Below, one piece after another: positions 1 through 8,381 of a stretch of 64,000 nt of DNA (position 1 is its first letter; every line of letters starts with the position of its first letter). The DNA comes from Spirosoma profusum. Lineage in GTDB: Bacteria > Bacteroidota > Bacteroidia > Cytophagales > Spirosomataceae. Position numbers and translations under genes: made by a program. The notes under the pieces are model-generated. The model was not told the DNA's origin. It ran no database searches and saw only the letters and a list, made by a program, of their open reading frames with translations. Location: the NCBI RefSeq assembly GCF_014699005.1, contig NZ_JACWZY010000018.1:1-64000 (forward strand), read 5' to 3'.

Positions 1-68
1 TGAGCCTGCATTTTATCGCATTCTCGGTCATTTTTCTACGAAAAATCAACCGAAAACGGAAAGTTTAA

Positions 69-1004
69 ACAGCTTCAATACAAACTTTCTCGTCAGAGAC
101 TGGCAATCCGCATAAAAGTGCATATTCTTTTACGGGTCATGAGGTACAGAATCTCTATCTTTTCTTAAAAGGGTTAAAAGAATTAGATTTAGAAAACGAG
201 AATGGATATAAGATAGATGACTCTACATTAAAGAAATTGCTTATTGATAACGAACAAGCAACACGAATAGCGATTGAAAATCAGGATTTAGTTGCTGATG
301 CGTTGAAAAATAATGTAACAAAGACAGATATTGTAGCTCTAGGTTACAGAAAATTACAGCTTAATATTTTCAAACGCTTACTTGACGACGAAGCTTTCTT
401 TAACACTGAGAAGGATAAGTTAAAAAGGGGAGACGAAACCGTATGGCAAAATTTCTTTGAGAAAAATACTTGGATTCTAGGTTATGGGTTGGATTATATA
501 ATTAATGCACCATTAGATGATAAAAAACTAGAACAAGTTGTAAGTGGATATTCAATAAGTTCAAGTGGAAAAAGAGCAGACGCTTTATTGAAAACTAAGG
601 GGATAGTCAGTGCGTTAGGTTTCTGTGAGATTAAAACGCACAGAACTAGCTTATTAAAACAAGTATCAGCTCCCTATAGACCAAGTTGCTGGGTGATTTC
701 AGAGGAACTAGCCGGAAGCATAACTCAGTCTCAAAGAACAGTACACCAATCAATACTTAATATTAGAACTTGTCTACGTATAACAGATAATGAAGATAAT
801 TTAACAGAAGAAACTGCTTACTTATATAAGCCCAAATCTTACGTAATTATTGGCAGTTTAAATGAGTTCACTACGAGTAGTGGTGTGAATGAAGCTAAAT
901 ATTCGTCTTTTGAAATGTTTAGAAGAAATACACAAAATCCAGAGATTATCACATTTGATGAACTGTATGAAAGAGCATCCTACATTGTTGGACACTCTAT
1001 GTAG
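69..1004 (+). CDS. Shedu-like DUF4263 nuclease, 5'-broken or partial
   Basis: The C-terminal part resembles the SduA/DUF4263 domain of Shedu anti-phage systems, a PD-(D/E)xK-type nuclease fold. Numbered from the only usable start-like codon (TTG at 237), the core shows W70-QNFFEKNTW, then D115 in RADALL and E131/K133 in CEIKTH, matching a D...ExK active site. The frame is open back to 69 and encodes plausible family sequence (SFTGHEVQNLY), but it is closed by TAA at 66-68 and has no ATG between that stop and the catalytic domain. The gene is therefore either frameshifted near 60-120 or truncated at its 5' end. The domain assignment comes from memory of the family. It is followed after about 110 bp by the first attC-like element, as a cassette gene would be. 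Whether an active protein is made is doubtful. Confidence 0.6.
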   Translation, partial: TASIQTFSSETGNPHKSAYSFTGHEVQNLYLFLKGLKELDLENENGYKIDDSTLKKLLIDNEQATRIAIENQDLVADALKNNVTKTDIVALGYRKLQLNIFKRLLDDEAFFNTEKDKLKRGDETVWQNFFEKNTWILGYGLDYIINAPLDDKKLEQVVSGYSISSSGKRADALLKTKGIVSALGFCEIKTHRTSLLKQVSAPYRPSCWVISEELAGSITQSQRTVHQSILNIRTCLRITDNEDNLTEETAYLYKPKSYVIIGSLNEFTTSSGVNEAKYSSFEMFRRNTQNPEIITFDELYERASYIVGHSM

Positions 1005-1063
1005 CGATGGATTCAAGTTAGTTTTCAAACATGGTGATAATCGGACCGTGAATTGTTGCTTCG

Positions 1064-1201
1064 CACCTGTCACCCTGCCGGGCGACAGGTGGCTCGCTGG
1101 TTGGGAAACTCGGCAGCCCAACTAAATGAGGGTGTAAAGGTCAAAGGTCTTTGCCCGAAGTAGACTAATTTGAGCACCATCAACCCTCGTTGGCGTTGGG
1201 T
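1064..1201 (+). repeat. attC-like structured element, copy 1
   Basis: A hairpin (arms 1064-1071 and 1084-1091) is followed 24 bases later by an 86-bp core. The core has outer boxes GCCCAAC (1116-1122) and GTTGGGT (1195-1201), which fit the attC consensus RYYYAAC...GTTRRRY. Inner boxes GAGGGTG and CAACCCTC are complementary except for one extra A in the second, like the extrahelical base of attC sites. Two further copies lie at the next gene boundaries. Function as a recombination site is inference. Confidence 0.6.
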
Positions 1202-1383
1202 GAACACAATAAGCAATAACGTAGCGGTTGGCTTGTGTGCGACAGCCAGCACGGCTCGACAGGGCACTTTGGGCTTCCATTTGTGGATCTCCGCCGACAG
1301 AGCAAACGCCCCGGTCAGGACGGTTTAGGTTCGTTGGCCAGTTTCGGTTGACACAAGAATCGCCCCATATGGGTCAGCTTTCA
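1202..1383. other. non-coding leader after element 1, partly shared with element 3
   Basis: No convincing gene is present. Parts align by eye with the stretch after element 3 (about 3025-3122): both contain GACA-GCC-CGGCTCG, then GCTTCCATTT, AAACGCCC and GGTTTAGG in the same order. A CGGTTGACA string ends this stretch and also ends the leader after element 2. Confidence 0.45.
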
Positions 1384-1740
1384 TTAATAACTGATTAGTT
1401 GCTGCTGACTCACGACCAGCATACCGACATCTTGAGCTAACAATTCTTCCACTAAAGCCCAGCGAGTTTCAAGAAAAGCGGTCAACTCCCGATTACGCAT
1501 GTTGCCTAAGCGCAGATAAACCAGCCGGGGCGGTGCCCCTTTGAGAAAAAACGCATCGGGAAAGTCGGAGTCTTTAGTCACAATAATACGATCTTCTTGC
1601 AGAGCTATTTTGGCAATGTCCGCATCCTGCAACAGATGACCTTCGGGAAAGTGGGTCGTGTGAATAGCGTCCGCGCCCTTCCAGCGCAGATAAGTTGCCA
1701 GCATGGGCGGTAGCTGGGTATCGACCAGAAACTTGAACAC
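1384..1740 (-). CDS. DUF5615 PIN-like toxin-type protein
   Basis: This 118-residue protein matches the DUF5615 (Mut7-C/PIN-like) family. It opens with FLVDTQLPP, which holds the first acidic residue of a PIN-like site. VTKDSDF in the middle supplies further conserved acidic residues, and the usual GADAIHTTHF segment lies between them. Such proteins are putative ribonuclease toxins encoded next to DUF433 antitoxins. Here the DUF433 gene is immediately upstream with a 6-bp gap, so the two form one operon on the minus strand. The pair lies between attC-like copies 1 and 2, opposite in direction to the neighbouring genes. That is common for toxin-antitoxin cassettes, which carry their own promoter. 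Toxicity is inferred from the family. Confidence 0.75.
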   Translation of the reverse strand: MFKFLVDTQLPPMLATYLRWKGADAIHTTHFPEGHLLQDADIAKIALQEDRIIVTKDSDFPDAFFLKGAPPRLVYLRLGNMRNRELTAFLETRWALVEELLAQDVGMLVVSQQQLISY

Positions 1741-1746
1741 GGGTAA

Positions 1747-2004
1747 TTAAGATGCTAATGGCAACGCCACGATACTACGGGCGTTGGCAATATGAGCCGC
1801 ATAGAGTAAAGCGGCTTGAATATCAGCTTCTTCCAGGTAAGGATAATCAGCTAAGATTTCTTGATGGGTCATACCCGCAGCCAGCAGTTCGAGCAGTTGG
1901 GCCACTGTGAAACGCATATTGCGCAGGGTTGGCTTGCCTTGACTAACAGCTGGATTGAGTGTGACACGAGCCAGAAGATTTTCCATCATGAATGAACGTT
2001 TCAC
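1747..2004 (-). CDS. DUF433 antitoxin-like protein
   Basis: This 85-residue DUF433 protein is a small helix-turn-helix-like family usually paired with DUF5615. Typical features are NPAVSQGKPTLRNMRFTV near the N terminus and LLELLAAGMTHQEILADYPYL in the middle. It probably binds DNA and the neighbouring DUF5615 protein as the antitoxin and autorepressor. Three in-frame ATGs occur at the start (2004, 1989 and 1986). MENLLARVTLNPAV from 1986 resembles the usual family start, so the first five or six residues may not be translated. The toxin gene follows 6 bp downstream. A ribosome-site choice cannot be made from sequence alone. Confidence 0.75.
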   Translation of the reverse strand: MKRSFMMENLLARVTLNPAVSQGKPTLRNMRFTVAQLLELLAAGMTHQEILADYPYLEEADIQAALLYAAHIANARSIVALPLAS

Positions 2005-2054
2005 GAAGCTACGACTTTTTAGCTTTCTTTGCTATCTATAGTTCATTAGCGGTT

Positions 2055-2181
2055 TGTCGGGCGACAGGGAGCCCGTCCCGGCGGAGAGTTTTCAGCCCAA
2101 CTAAAACAGGGGTGTAAAGGTCGAAAGTACGTTCGTTTTTTTGATTATTTTGTTCACCATCAGCCCCTGTGGGTGTTGGGT
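2055..2181 (+). repeat. attC-like structured element, copy 2
   Basis: A small hairpin TGTCG/CGACA (2055-2066) precedes an 87-bp core with GCCCAAC at 2095-2101 and GTTGGGT at 2175-2181. Inner boxes AGGGGTG and CAGCCCCT pair with one extra G in the second. Box-to-box distance and the hairpin-to-core distance (28 bp) match copy 3, while the internal loop sequence differs. The loop of attC sites is likewise variable. Confidence 0.6.
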
Positions 2182-2310
2182 GGAATGTCAAAGTAGTGCT
2201 TATTCGGCGGCTCCGGGCGACAGTAAACACGTCTTCATGGCGAGCGGTTTGGCTTATCAGGCAGGTTCCGGTTGACAATACAAGATCCTATTACGTCGAA
2301 GTATTTACCA

Positions 2311-2859
2311 ATGTGTTTTAAAATAATTAGAGCAGCACCGTTGACTTTGTTTTTAGCTTTTGTGTGTCTATCTATAGTTTATGGACAGTTCATGAATGGC
2401 GTGTCGAGTTATTTTAAAACTCCGAACGGAAATATCATCTGTGACGAACATGAAGTAAGCAGTTGTGTGAATGCATCTGTGGGCGAACTGGGTAAGTGGT
2501 ATTTTTACAAAGATCGAATCATTGGTACAAGTGATTCAGGATACTTCATTCTAAATGAATCAAATATTCGAGATAGTGTGTACACAACACATTCAGAAAC
2601 AGAGTGGTTAACCCAACTTGAGCGACAAAATCTCAAACCAGTACTCTGGACTAAGTGGTATACAATGGATGATGGTAGCTGGGGTGAAAGTGAACAATCT
2701 GAATTTGGGAAGCATTGGACTTTTTATTCTCTGTCCTGCGTGACCTTGCTTATTGGCTTTCTCATGTACAGGTCAACTGAATCCTACAATAAGAAGATTT
2801 TTGTTTACGGCTTTTGTCTGCTTGCTGGGTTTCGGGTTTGGCTATTTCTATCCGTTTAG
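2311..2859 (+). CDS. small membrane protein of unknown function
   Basis: I do not recognise this family. From the ATG at 2311 it is 182 residues. It has an N-terminal hydrophobic segment (LTLFLAFVCLSIVYG), a soluble middle of about 100 residues, and two C-terminal membrane spans around SLSCVTLLIGFLMY and FVYGFCLLAGFRVWLF. The middle has paired cysteines (IICDEHEVSSC) that could form a disulfide outside the cytoplasm. The frame is open upstream to 2272 but without an ATG. The gene sits alone between attC-like copies 2 and 3 in the same direction as the putative cassette array, only 2 bp before copy 3's hairpin. A role in the defence island is possible but unproved. Confidence 0.6.
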   Translation: MCFKIIRAAPLTLFLAFVCLSIVYGQFMNGVSSYFKTPNGNIICDEHEVSSCVNASVGELGKWYFYKDRIIGTSDSGYFILNESNIRDSVYTTHSETEWLTQLERQNLKPVLWTKWYTMDDGSWGESEQSEFGKHWTFYSLSCVTLLIGFLMYRSTESYNKKIFVYGFCLLAGFRVWLFLSV

Positions 2860-2861
2860 AT

Positions 2862-2994
2862 TGTCGCTCCCCTGCGACAGGGAGCACGTCTCAAAGGAGA
2901 GTCGGCAGCCCAACCAAACGAGGGTGCAAAGGTTGACGCTTCGGTTGTTCAGGCAGGTAGTGTCCTCATCCATCAGCCCTCGCGGGCGTTGGGT
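2862..2994 (+). repeat. attC-like structured element, copy 3
   Basis: A hairpin TGTCGC/GCGACA (2862-2879) is followed by an 87-bp core with GCCCAAC at 2908-2914 and GTTGGGT at 2988-2994. Inner boxes GAGGGTG and CAGCCCTC again leave one unpaired base. It separates the small membrane protein from the Wadjet operon. Confidence 0.6.
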
Positions 2995-3136
2995 GATCCG
3001 CCAAAGTCGGGAGTGAAAGTCAGCCTTTGGTTGACAAGCCGCCCGGCTCGTTTATGGTTTCTAAGCTTCCATTTTTAGCTCCCGTGGACATCGGAAACGC
3101 CCTTGTTCGTCAGGTTTAGGGTTTCATTTTCAACTT

Positions 3137-4555
3137 TTGGCTGAAAAGATAAACTTGAGAGTAAATGAAAGTAAGTATTTAAAGACAATTACAAATGTAT
3201 TTTCAGTGATAGGCTCTTCAACATCTCTACCCTTCAACTTCTTAAAAGCCGTTCAGCGGCCTGAAACATTTAGTCAACTGTTTCCTGAGGAGATGGAGGT
3301 TATGGTAATTATCGCGCTGTATGAACGATTGAAGGCAGGGTACTATGAAAATGATTTTTTCAGCGAGGAGGAAATTCACCGATTATTTGTGAATTTCCAA
3401 AAAGGGAAAGAAAAAGACGAAAAATACTACCCAAAGTCGCGAAATAAGGACCGCATCAAGAAACTGCTGCGGTTTTTTCTAAGCTATGATGAAGAGAAGC
3501 GGCTATACTCTTTTCAAGAATATGCATATGCGTTTTGCGACTTGTCGAAGAAAACATTGAAGGGAGCATTGACGCCCACAGAGATCGAGGTGATTTGCCG
3601 CAACCTGAAGGAAGAACTGAATGATGCAAGGGAGAATGAAGAGAAATTAATTAATTGGTTTGACATTAATCTGGACGCGTATCAAACGCGGTTGGCTCAA
3701 CAAACGGATTTTTTGCACCAACAGATCGACGGGGCTGTGCGTCAGTTGCGCAGGGATGTACTAGATCAGGAAAAGAAGCCGTTGGAATTGTTGAAACAAG
3801 TGCGTGATGATCTGACAGACATCCAGAACAAGAACCAGGAACTGCGCATTGCTTTTGAGGATACGAACAAGATTGTGTCGTTGCTGATTGGGATTGATAC
3901 AGAAAATGAGGTCGTGATCAACCACATTCGCAACAGTCAGGCTTTCTTTAGTCGCATACAGGGCAAGTTGCGAAGCACCGATAGGCGGCTCGACCGCATT
4001 CAGCCGAAGATCAAACAATTGTTTGCTATACTGAGACAATCAGAGTGGACAGCGAATACGGAGCGTTTCATTCACTTTTTGCTCCAACGCTCGAAGGTGC
4101 AGGGTAACGGTAATGAGAAAAAGGTGATATTTCCGGACGAGATGCGGCCTTTTTTCTTCAGTGGTCTGCGGTCTCAGTTGCTCACCTTTAAACGCGAAGA
4201 ATACCTTTTTCCAACTCCCGCACGTCCGCGGAAAAGCTACCCGGTAGACGAAGATTTTCAGGAAGAAGGCAAAAAGCAACTCCGCGAGGAAATGAAAAAG
4301 ATCAACCGGGTGGACGGTTGGATTAACCAGTTGATGGCGCAACTGGCGAAGGATGGTGAACTGGATGCTTCGCGGTCGTTTTTCGAGGTGATGGAAGCGG
4401 ATAAGGATTTTGTGCTGGCCTGTCAGGTGTTGTTCGGGCTAATGGACCGGGTATATCACACAGTGGGGTATGACGTGCATATTTCGACATACGAAATGGT
4501 GACGTATCCCCTTTCAAAAAACGCATTATGGAAAATGACAATACAGAAAATGTAG
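3137..4555 (+). CDS. jetA: Wadjet subunit JetA (MukF/MksF-like kleisin)
   Basis: JetA is the kleisin-like subunit that bridges the JetC ATPase heads in Wadjet, the condensin-related complex that recognises and cuts small circular DNA. The 472-residue product has an N-terminal winged-helix-like region, then a long alpha-helical, charged middle (about residues 150-320, coiled-coil-like) and a compact C-terminal part. Identity rests mainly on the operon: it is followed by MukE-like, SMC-like and Toprim proteins in the canonical A-B-C-D order. The frame has no ATG until 3293. TTG at 3137 preserves the N-terminal domain and lies about 140 bp after attC-like copy 3. It overlaps jetB by 28 bp, suggesting coupled translation. 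I do not assign a Wadjet type. Confidence 0.8.
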   Translation: MAEKINLRVNESKYLKTITNVFSVIGSSTSLPFNFLKAVQRPETFSQLFPEEMEVMVIIALYERLKAGYYENDFFSEEEIHRLFVNFQKGKEKDEKYYPKSRNKDRIKKLLRFFLSYDEEKRLYSFQEYAYAFCDLSKKTLKGALTPTEIEVICRNLKEELNDARENEEKLINWFDINLDAYQTRLAQQTDFLHQQIDGAVRQLRRDVLDQEKKPLELLKQVRDDLTDIQNKNQELRIAFEDTNKIVSLLIGIDTENEVVINHIRNSQAFFSRIQGKLRSTDRRLDRIQPKIKQLFAILRQSEWTANTERFIHFLLQRSKVQGNGNEKKVIFPDEMRPFFFSGLRSQLLTFKREEYLFPTPARPRKSYPVDEDFQEEGKKQLREEMKKINRVDGWINQLMAQLAKDGELDASRSFFEVMEADKDFVLACQVLFGLMDRVYHTVGYDVHISTYEMVTYPLSKNALWKMTIQKM

Positions 4556-5172
4556 GCTATTCCTTTTTAGAAAGCGACCATAGCCAGCAAGTATTCAGCA
4601 AGCTTGATTATGCCTTAAAAGATGGGATTCATATCCAACGGCAAGGTTCTGACCCAGAGCTGTATGCTTATCTGAAAAAGTATGAGGACTCATTACAAAG
4701 ATATTACCGCAACCTGTTCGGCGTAAGGCTGGAAAAACGGGGTGAAGACGACCAATTGTATTATTACTTGGACTACCATTCAGCAGACCAGTCGAGTATC
4801 CCAGAAAACCACAAACGTCAGGTTAAAAACGAGTACATTATTATAGGGCTGATTGTATACAAAATAATCTATTTTGCTGGGAACCTGGAGCTCAGCTCCG
4901 TGTCGGAACTCAAGAAAAAGATCACGCTGGATTACGAAGAATACGAAAATGGCTTGCTCAGACTCATTGCCAAATCTTCGGAGAAAGCTAAGCTACAGGC
5001 AGATGATGTTGAAATTGATAATATGGTAGATTCTGCCTTGAATCAATTCGTCCGGTTAGGTTGGATGGAACGTAATAGCGATTACTTTGAACCGCTGCCT
5101 TCATTCCAGCGATTGCTATATGTGTATGAAGATGTGATTCAAAATATTGATCAAATTATTGCCCGCTACTAA
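4528..5172 (+). CDS. jetB: Wadjet subunit JetB (MukE/MksE-like)
   Basis: This 214-residue protein has the look of the MukE/MksE subunit: a helical N terminus, then YYRNLFGVRLEKRGED followed by a tyrosine-rich YYYLDY segment, and a C-terminal winged-helix-like part ending in a run of hydrophobic helices. In Wadjet the JetB dimers bind the JetA kleisin and contribute to DNA clamping. The start lies inside the end of jetA (28-bp overlap). The stop overlaps the jetC start by one base (TAATG), so all three should be made from one transcript with coupled translation. The length is normal for the family. Confidence 0.8.
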   Translation: MENDNTENVGYSFLESDHSQQVFSKLDYALKDGIHIQRQGSDPELYAYLKKYEDSLQRYYRNLFGVRLEKRGEDDQLYYYLDYHSADQSSIPENHKRQVKNEYIIIGLIVYKIIYFAGNLELSSVSELKKKITLDYEEYENGLLRLIAKSSEKAKLQADDVEIDNMVDSALNQFVRLGWMERNSDYFEPLPSFQRLLYVYEDVIQNIDQIIARY

Positions 5173-8100
5173 TGAATCCTTTTCCGCGCATACACAGCCT
5201 TGGCAAAGTAAACATTATTCACCACCAAGAATTTTTCTACAAGTTTCATTCATTTCGTACCGATTTTGTGGGCGATAGTGGCGTGGGCAAAAGCATTATA
5301 ACAGACTTATTGCAGCTCATCCTTATCGGTTCTACCGAATACAGTTCGTCTACCCAGAGCAAAGAGGACCGGCCTTTCCAAACGCTGGTCTTGAAAACTA
5401 CAGATAATACGGATTTTGGTTACGCATACATCAATGTAGAAACCGCTTCGGGACAGTACCTCGTGCTGGGTACCTACATTGCCCGTAACCAAAACCAGAC
5501 GCAGGCTTTCATTATTCAGCAAAGTCTCGATTTTGATGCAGACAATTTAATACCGTTGAACGAACCAATCCAAGTTGATGCGTTTGAAAGTAAGGGTAAA
5601 TGGTTGCCAATCGATGAACTGGATCAGCATTTTAACGAGGAGAGAGACTTGGGTTTTAAAAAGTTCAGACGATTTAGCGAGTATCACAAAACGTTGCACG
5701 TCAATCAGTTGTTGCCGCTGGATGTGACCGTTGAGAATGCGCTACAGGACTATGCCAAGATCCTGCAAACGTTTGCTCGGAAAAACATCAACATCAAAGA
5801 CGGTGTAGACTTACAGGATTTCCTGTTTGGTCGACAATGGCGCACACATTTTAAGAAAGCGTTTGAGAAAGTAGTATCCTCCATGGAGGATGATATGTCC
5901 ACGTTTCGCAACAACCGCGAGCAACTCGATAAGATTGAGCGAAAACAAAAAGCATTGAAAAGTCTGTTCGACCTGAAAAGTAAGCTGGACAATGCCCGCA
6001 GCACCTGGGAACGCTTGCAGCACTACCACCTTTTACAGCAGAAGCAGGAACAGCAAACAGAAATTCAAAAGGTGCTGAGCAAACATTTCGGGAGCCGGGC
6101 AATGCTGGTGGTTTTGCAACGGGTAAAAGACGAAAAAATCAAGGAATTGGCCAAGGACATTCCGATACTGGAGAAGAGAAAGCAAACTCAGTCGAAGGAA
6201 TCAGACCGATTGAAAAAACCGGTAGATCATGTCGATGCAATCGAGCAATTCATAGCCATACATGGACTTGAGGATATACAGGCAGTGCAGAAATTTCACC
6301 GGAAATTCAACACTGAACGTGTATTGTATACCGCATTGCAAAGTGGTAAAGCCAAGCTAGAACAAAGAGGGTTGATCATTGCTTTCGATGAACTGGATCA
6401 TTCATTGGGACTGCTAAGTATAAACCAAAGTCTCCAATCGGATATTACCACCTGGAAACAGGAATTAACTACTAAAAAGGCCTTGTTAACTTGCAATGAC
6501 ATTGACAACGAACATTCGCTGGTATATTGGGCCTTAAACAATCAGCCTAAACTTACCCCAGAGAGGGAAAGTATGGTGCTATATTTCCAGCAGGGAAATG
6601 TGTTAACGGTGACATCGGATAACGCTCATGTTGGCCATCGATACATTCCAGAACCGGCCATAGTACTTCAGGCAACTACACGGCAATCGGGAAATGGTTT
6701 TTGGGCAGATTTAGGTGGGGTACATTCGTTTTTCGAATACACCGAAGAACGGCTTTTCGACGGTAAGGACGAAGAGGCCATCAAAGTGCGGTTTCGGGCT
6801 AATCGGGATGTGTTAAAACACAGCATGGCTGAGATCGAAAAAAGTATCGAAACCGGGAAAAAACTCCAGGATTTTTTTGGGGAGTTAGAACAGCCTCAAT
6901 CTTTTTTTGAAGCATGGCCGCAACGGGAAACACTGAATTATCAGGAATCAGACTTGAATAATGAAGTATTGAATTGGCTGGAAACGCAGTTGAATTCGGC
7001 GTTGAATGACTATACGAATCGAGAACAGATCATAGCGGATCATCGTAAAGCGGAAGAAGAAAGAGATACATTTATCGCACAGCTCAGTGCCAAAGAAATG
7101 TTGAAGAAGCAACTAGAAACGTTTGCCATAACGCAATTGGAAGCAGTGGATTCGCTGTTGACGGAACTAAAAGTCGAATATGGACTGGAAGTGAACGAGA
7201 AAGATGAACCTCAGCTAAGCGAAGATACATATTATGCCGATTTTAAGGAATGTCACAACAGGGCGGGAGCGGGGCAGAATGTGAAACAGGAAGTGACTCG
7301 GTTGCATCAACAGCTAAAGGAGACAGAAAAAGAACTGACGGTGTTAGAGCTGGAAAGTGAAAATTTGGAAAAAGGCCTTCCGGTTGACTATTCAAAAGAT
7401 AAACTGGCTGAGGCTAAGAAGGCAAAGGATGACTACCAAAATAAATACATTCGTGCCTATGGAGAGGTGATTGCAAACCCTGATATAGTGCAGAACGACC
7501 GGAGTCGACTTGAACAAACGGAAGATTTTAAAATACTAGTACGACATGTACTCCCCGCCATTTTTCAAAAAATCGATTTTAAGGAAGAAGACGTTTGGCA
7601 GAAGATTACTGAGTATATGGATGATATTATACATAGGAACGCAGAGATCAATAAAAACAAGTTGGTAAAGGTGCGTGACCTAATGCAGGAACTGCACACT
7701 GAGATCGGCCGACAAACTAACATATTGCGGGAAGTGGGAAACATGCTGAACAGACGAGAAGCAGAAATCAGCGGGGGGCTGAAGGCTTCGCTCAAAGGCG
7801 AGCCAAACAGTCGCATCAGGGTACAATGGATTACTCAATTCCTCGACGACATGCCCGCAATCAACGAGGGGTTATGGCACAACGCTATACAAGAATACCT
7901 AAGTGCCCGGGAGCAGCGGCAGAAGGTGTCTATAGATGAACTAATCATTGATGAGTACAAACGCTACACAGATCATCCGCTGCCCCAGATCACTATCGAT
8001 GACCTACTTTCGCCATTTTCGTATTACACGCCAAATTACAAGATTCACACCGCTAGCGGCATCACAAACTCAGGCAGCACAGGCCAAACCTACACGTCCA

Positions 8101-8381
8101 TGGCTTTGCTATGTATCGCTAAGCTATCCATGATGAAAAAAGATCAGGCACTCAAAAGTGAAGGTCTACGGTTCATGAGCATCGATGAGGCTGCGGGCAT
8201 CGGCTCTAACCTAGAAATGCTGGAAAAGATCGCGAAACAATACGGCTACCAAGTCTTCTCGCTTTCTATTCCGCTAAACCATGTTAACGAAGGGGAGCAA
8301 CATATTTATCGACTTTACAAGGCAGATGGGGAAGAATTCATCAACAAGCACCCGGTAGCCATTTTCAGTAACGAAGTATGA
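5172..8381 (+). CDS. jetC: Wadjet subunit JetC (SMC-like ATPase)
   Basis: JetC is the MukB/SMC-type motor that extrudes DNA loops in an ATP-dependent manner. The 1069-residue product has a Walker A motif GDSGVGKS at residues 34-41. Long charged helices (about 220-450 and 600-900) are consistent with an SMC coiled coil. An ABC signature SGSTGQ lies near residues 967-972, and a Walker B with catalytic glutamate in MSIDEA (D1005, E1006). All ATPase motifs are present, so the enzyme looks intact. It starts on the last base of the jetB stop and overlaps jetD by 4 bp (ATGA). Its size is close to other JetC proteins and smaller than MukB. The A/T-richer codon use and scarcity of the ACGTA word separate it from the core genes to the right. 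Confidence 0.88.
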   Translation: MNPFPRIHSLGKVNIIHHQEFFYKFHSFRTDFVGDSGVGKSIITDLLQLILIGSTEYSSSTQSKEDRPFQTLVLKTTDNTDFGYAYINVETASGQYLVLGTYIARNQNQTQAFIIQQSLDFDADNLIPLNEPIQVDAFESKGKWLPIDELDQHFNEERDLGFKKFRRFSEYHKTLHVNQLLPLDVTVENALQDYAKILQTFARKNINIKDGVDLQDFLFGRQWRTHFKKAFEKVVSSMEDDMSTFRNNREQLDKIERKQKALKSLFDLKSKLDNARSTWERLQHYHLLQQKQEQQTEIQKVLSKHFGSRAMLVVLQRVKDEKIKELAKDIPILEKRKQTQSKESDRLKKPVDHVDAIEQFIAIHGLEDIQAVQKFHRKFNTERVLYTALQSGKAKLEQRGLIIAFDELDHSLGLLSINQSLQSDITTWKQELTTKKALLTCNDIDNEHSLVYWALNNQPKLTPERESMVLYFQQGNVLTVTSDNAHVGHRYIPEPAIVLQATTRQSGNGFWADLGGVHSFFEYTEERLFDGKDEEAIKVRFRANRDVLKHSMAEIEKSIETGKKLQDFFGELEQPQSFFEAWPQRETLNYQESDLNNEVLNWLETQLNSALNDYTNREQIIADHRKAEEERDTFIAQLSAKEMLKKQLETFAITQLEAVDSLLTELKVEYGLEVNEKDEPQLSEDTYYADFKECHNRAGAGQNVKQEVTRLHQQLKETEKELTVLELESENLEKGLPVDYSKDKLAEAKKAKDDYQNKYIRAYGEVIANPDIVQNDRSRLEQTEDFKILVRHVLPAIFQKIDFKEEDVWQKITEYMDDIIHRNAEINKNKLVKVRDLMQELHTEIGRQTNILREVGNMLNRREAEISGGLKASLKGEPNSRIRVQWITQFLDDMPAINEGLWHNAIQEYLSAREQRQKVSIDELIIDEYKRYTDHPLPQITIDDLLSPFSYYTPNYKIHTASGITNSGSTGQTYTSMALLCIAKLSMMKKDQALKSEGLRFMSIDEAAGIGSNLEMLEKIAKQYGYQVFSLSIPLNHVNEGEQHIYRLYKADGEEFINKHPVAIFSNEV

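Noticed and set aside
858..1267. Short frames on both strands over attC-like element 1
   Set aside because: They lie across the hairpin and box structure of the repeat and have no protein-like composition.
1064..2994. Repeats as HEARO/omega-RNA of an IscB/IsrB system
   Set aside because: No IscB, IsrB or TnpB gene is adjacent to any copy, while the box geometry with one extrahelical base fits attC better. I keep it as a less likely alternative.
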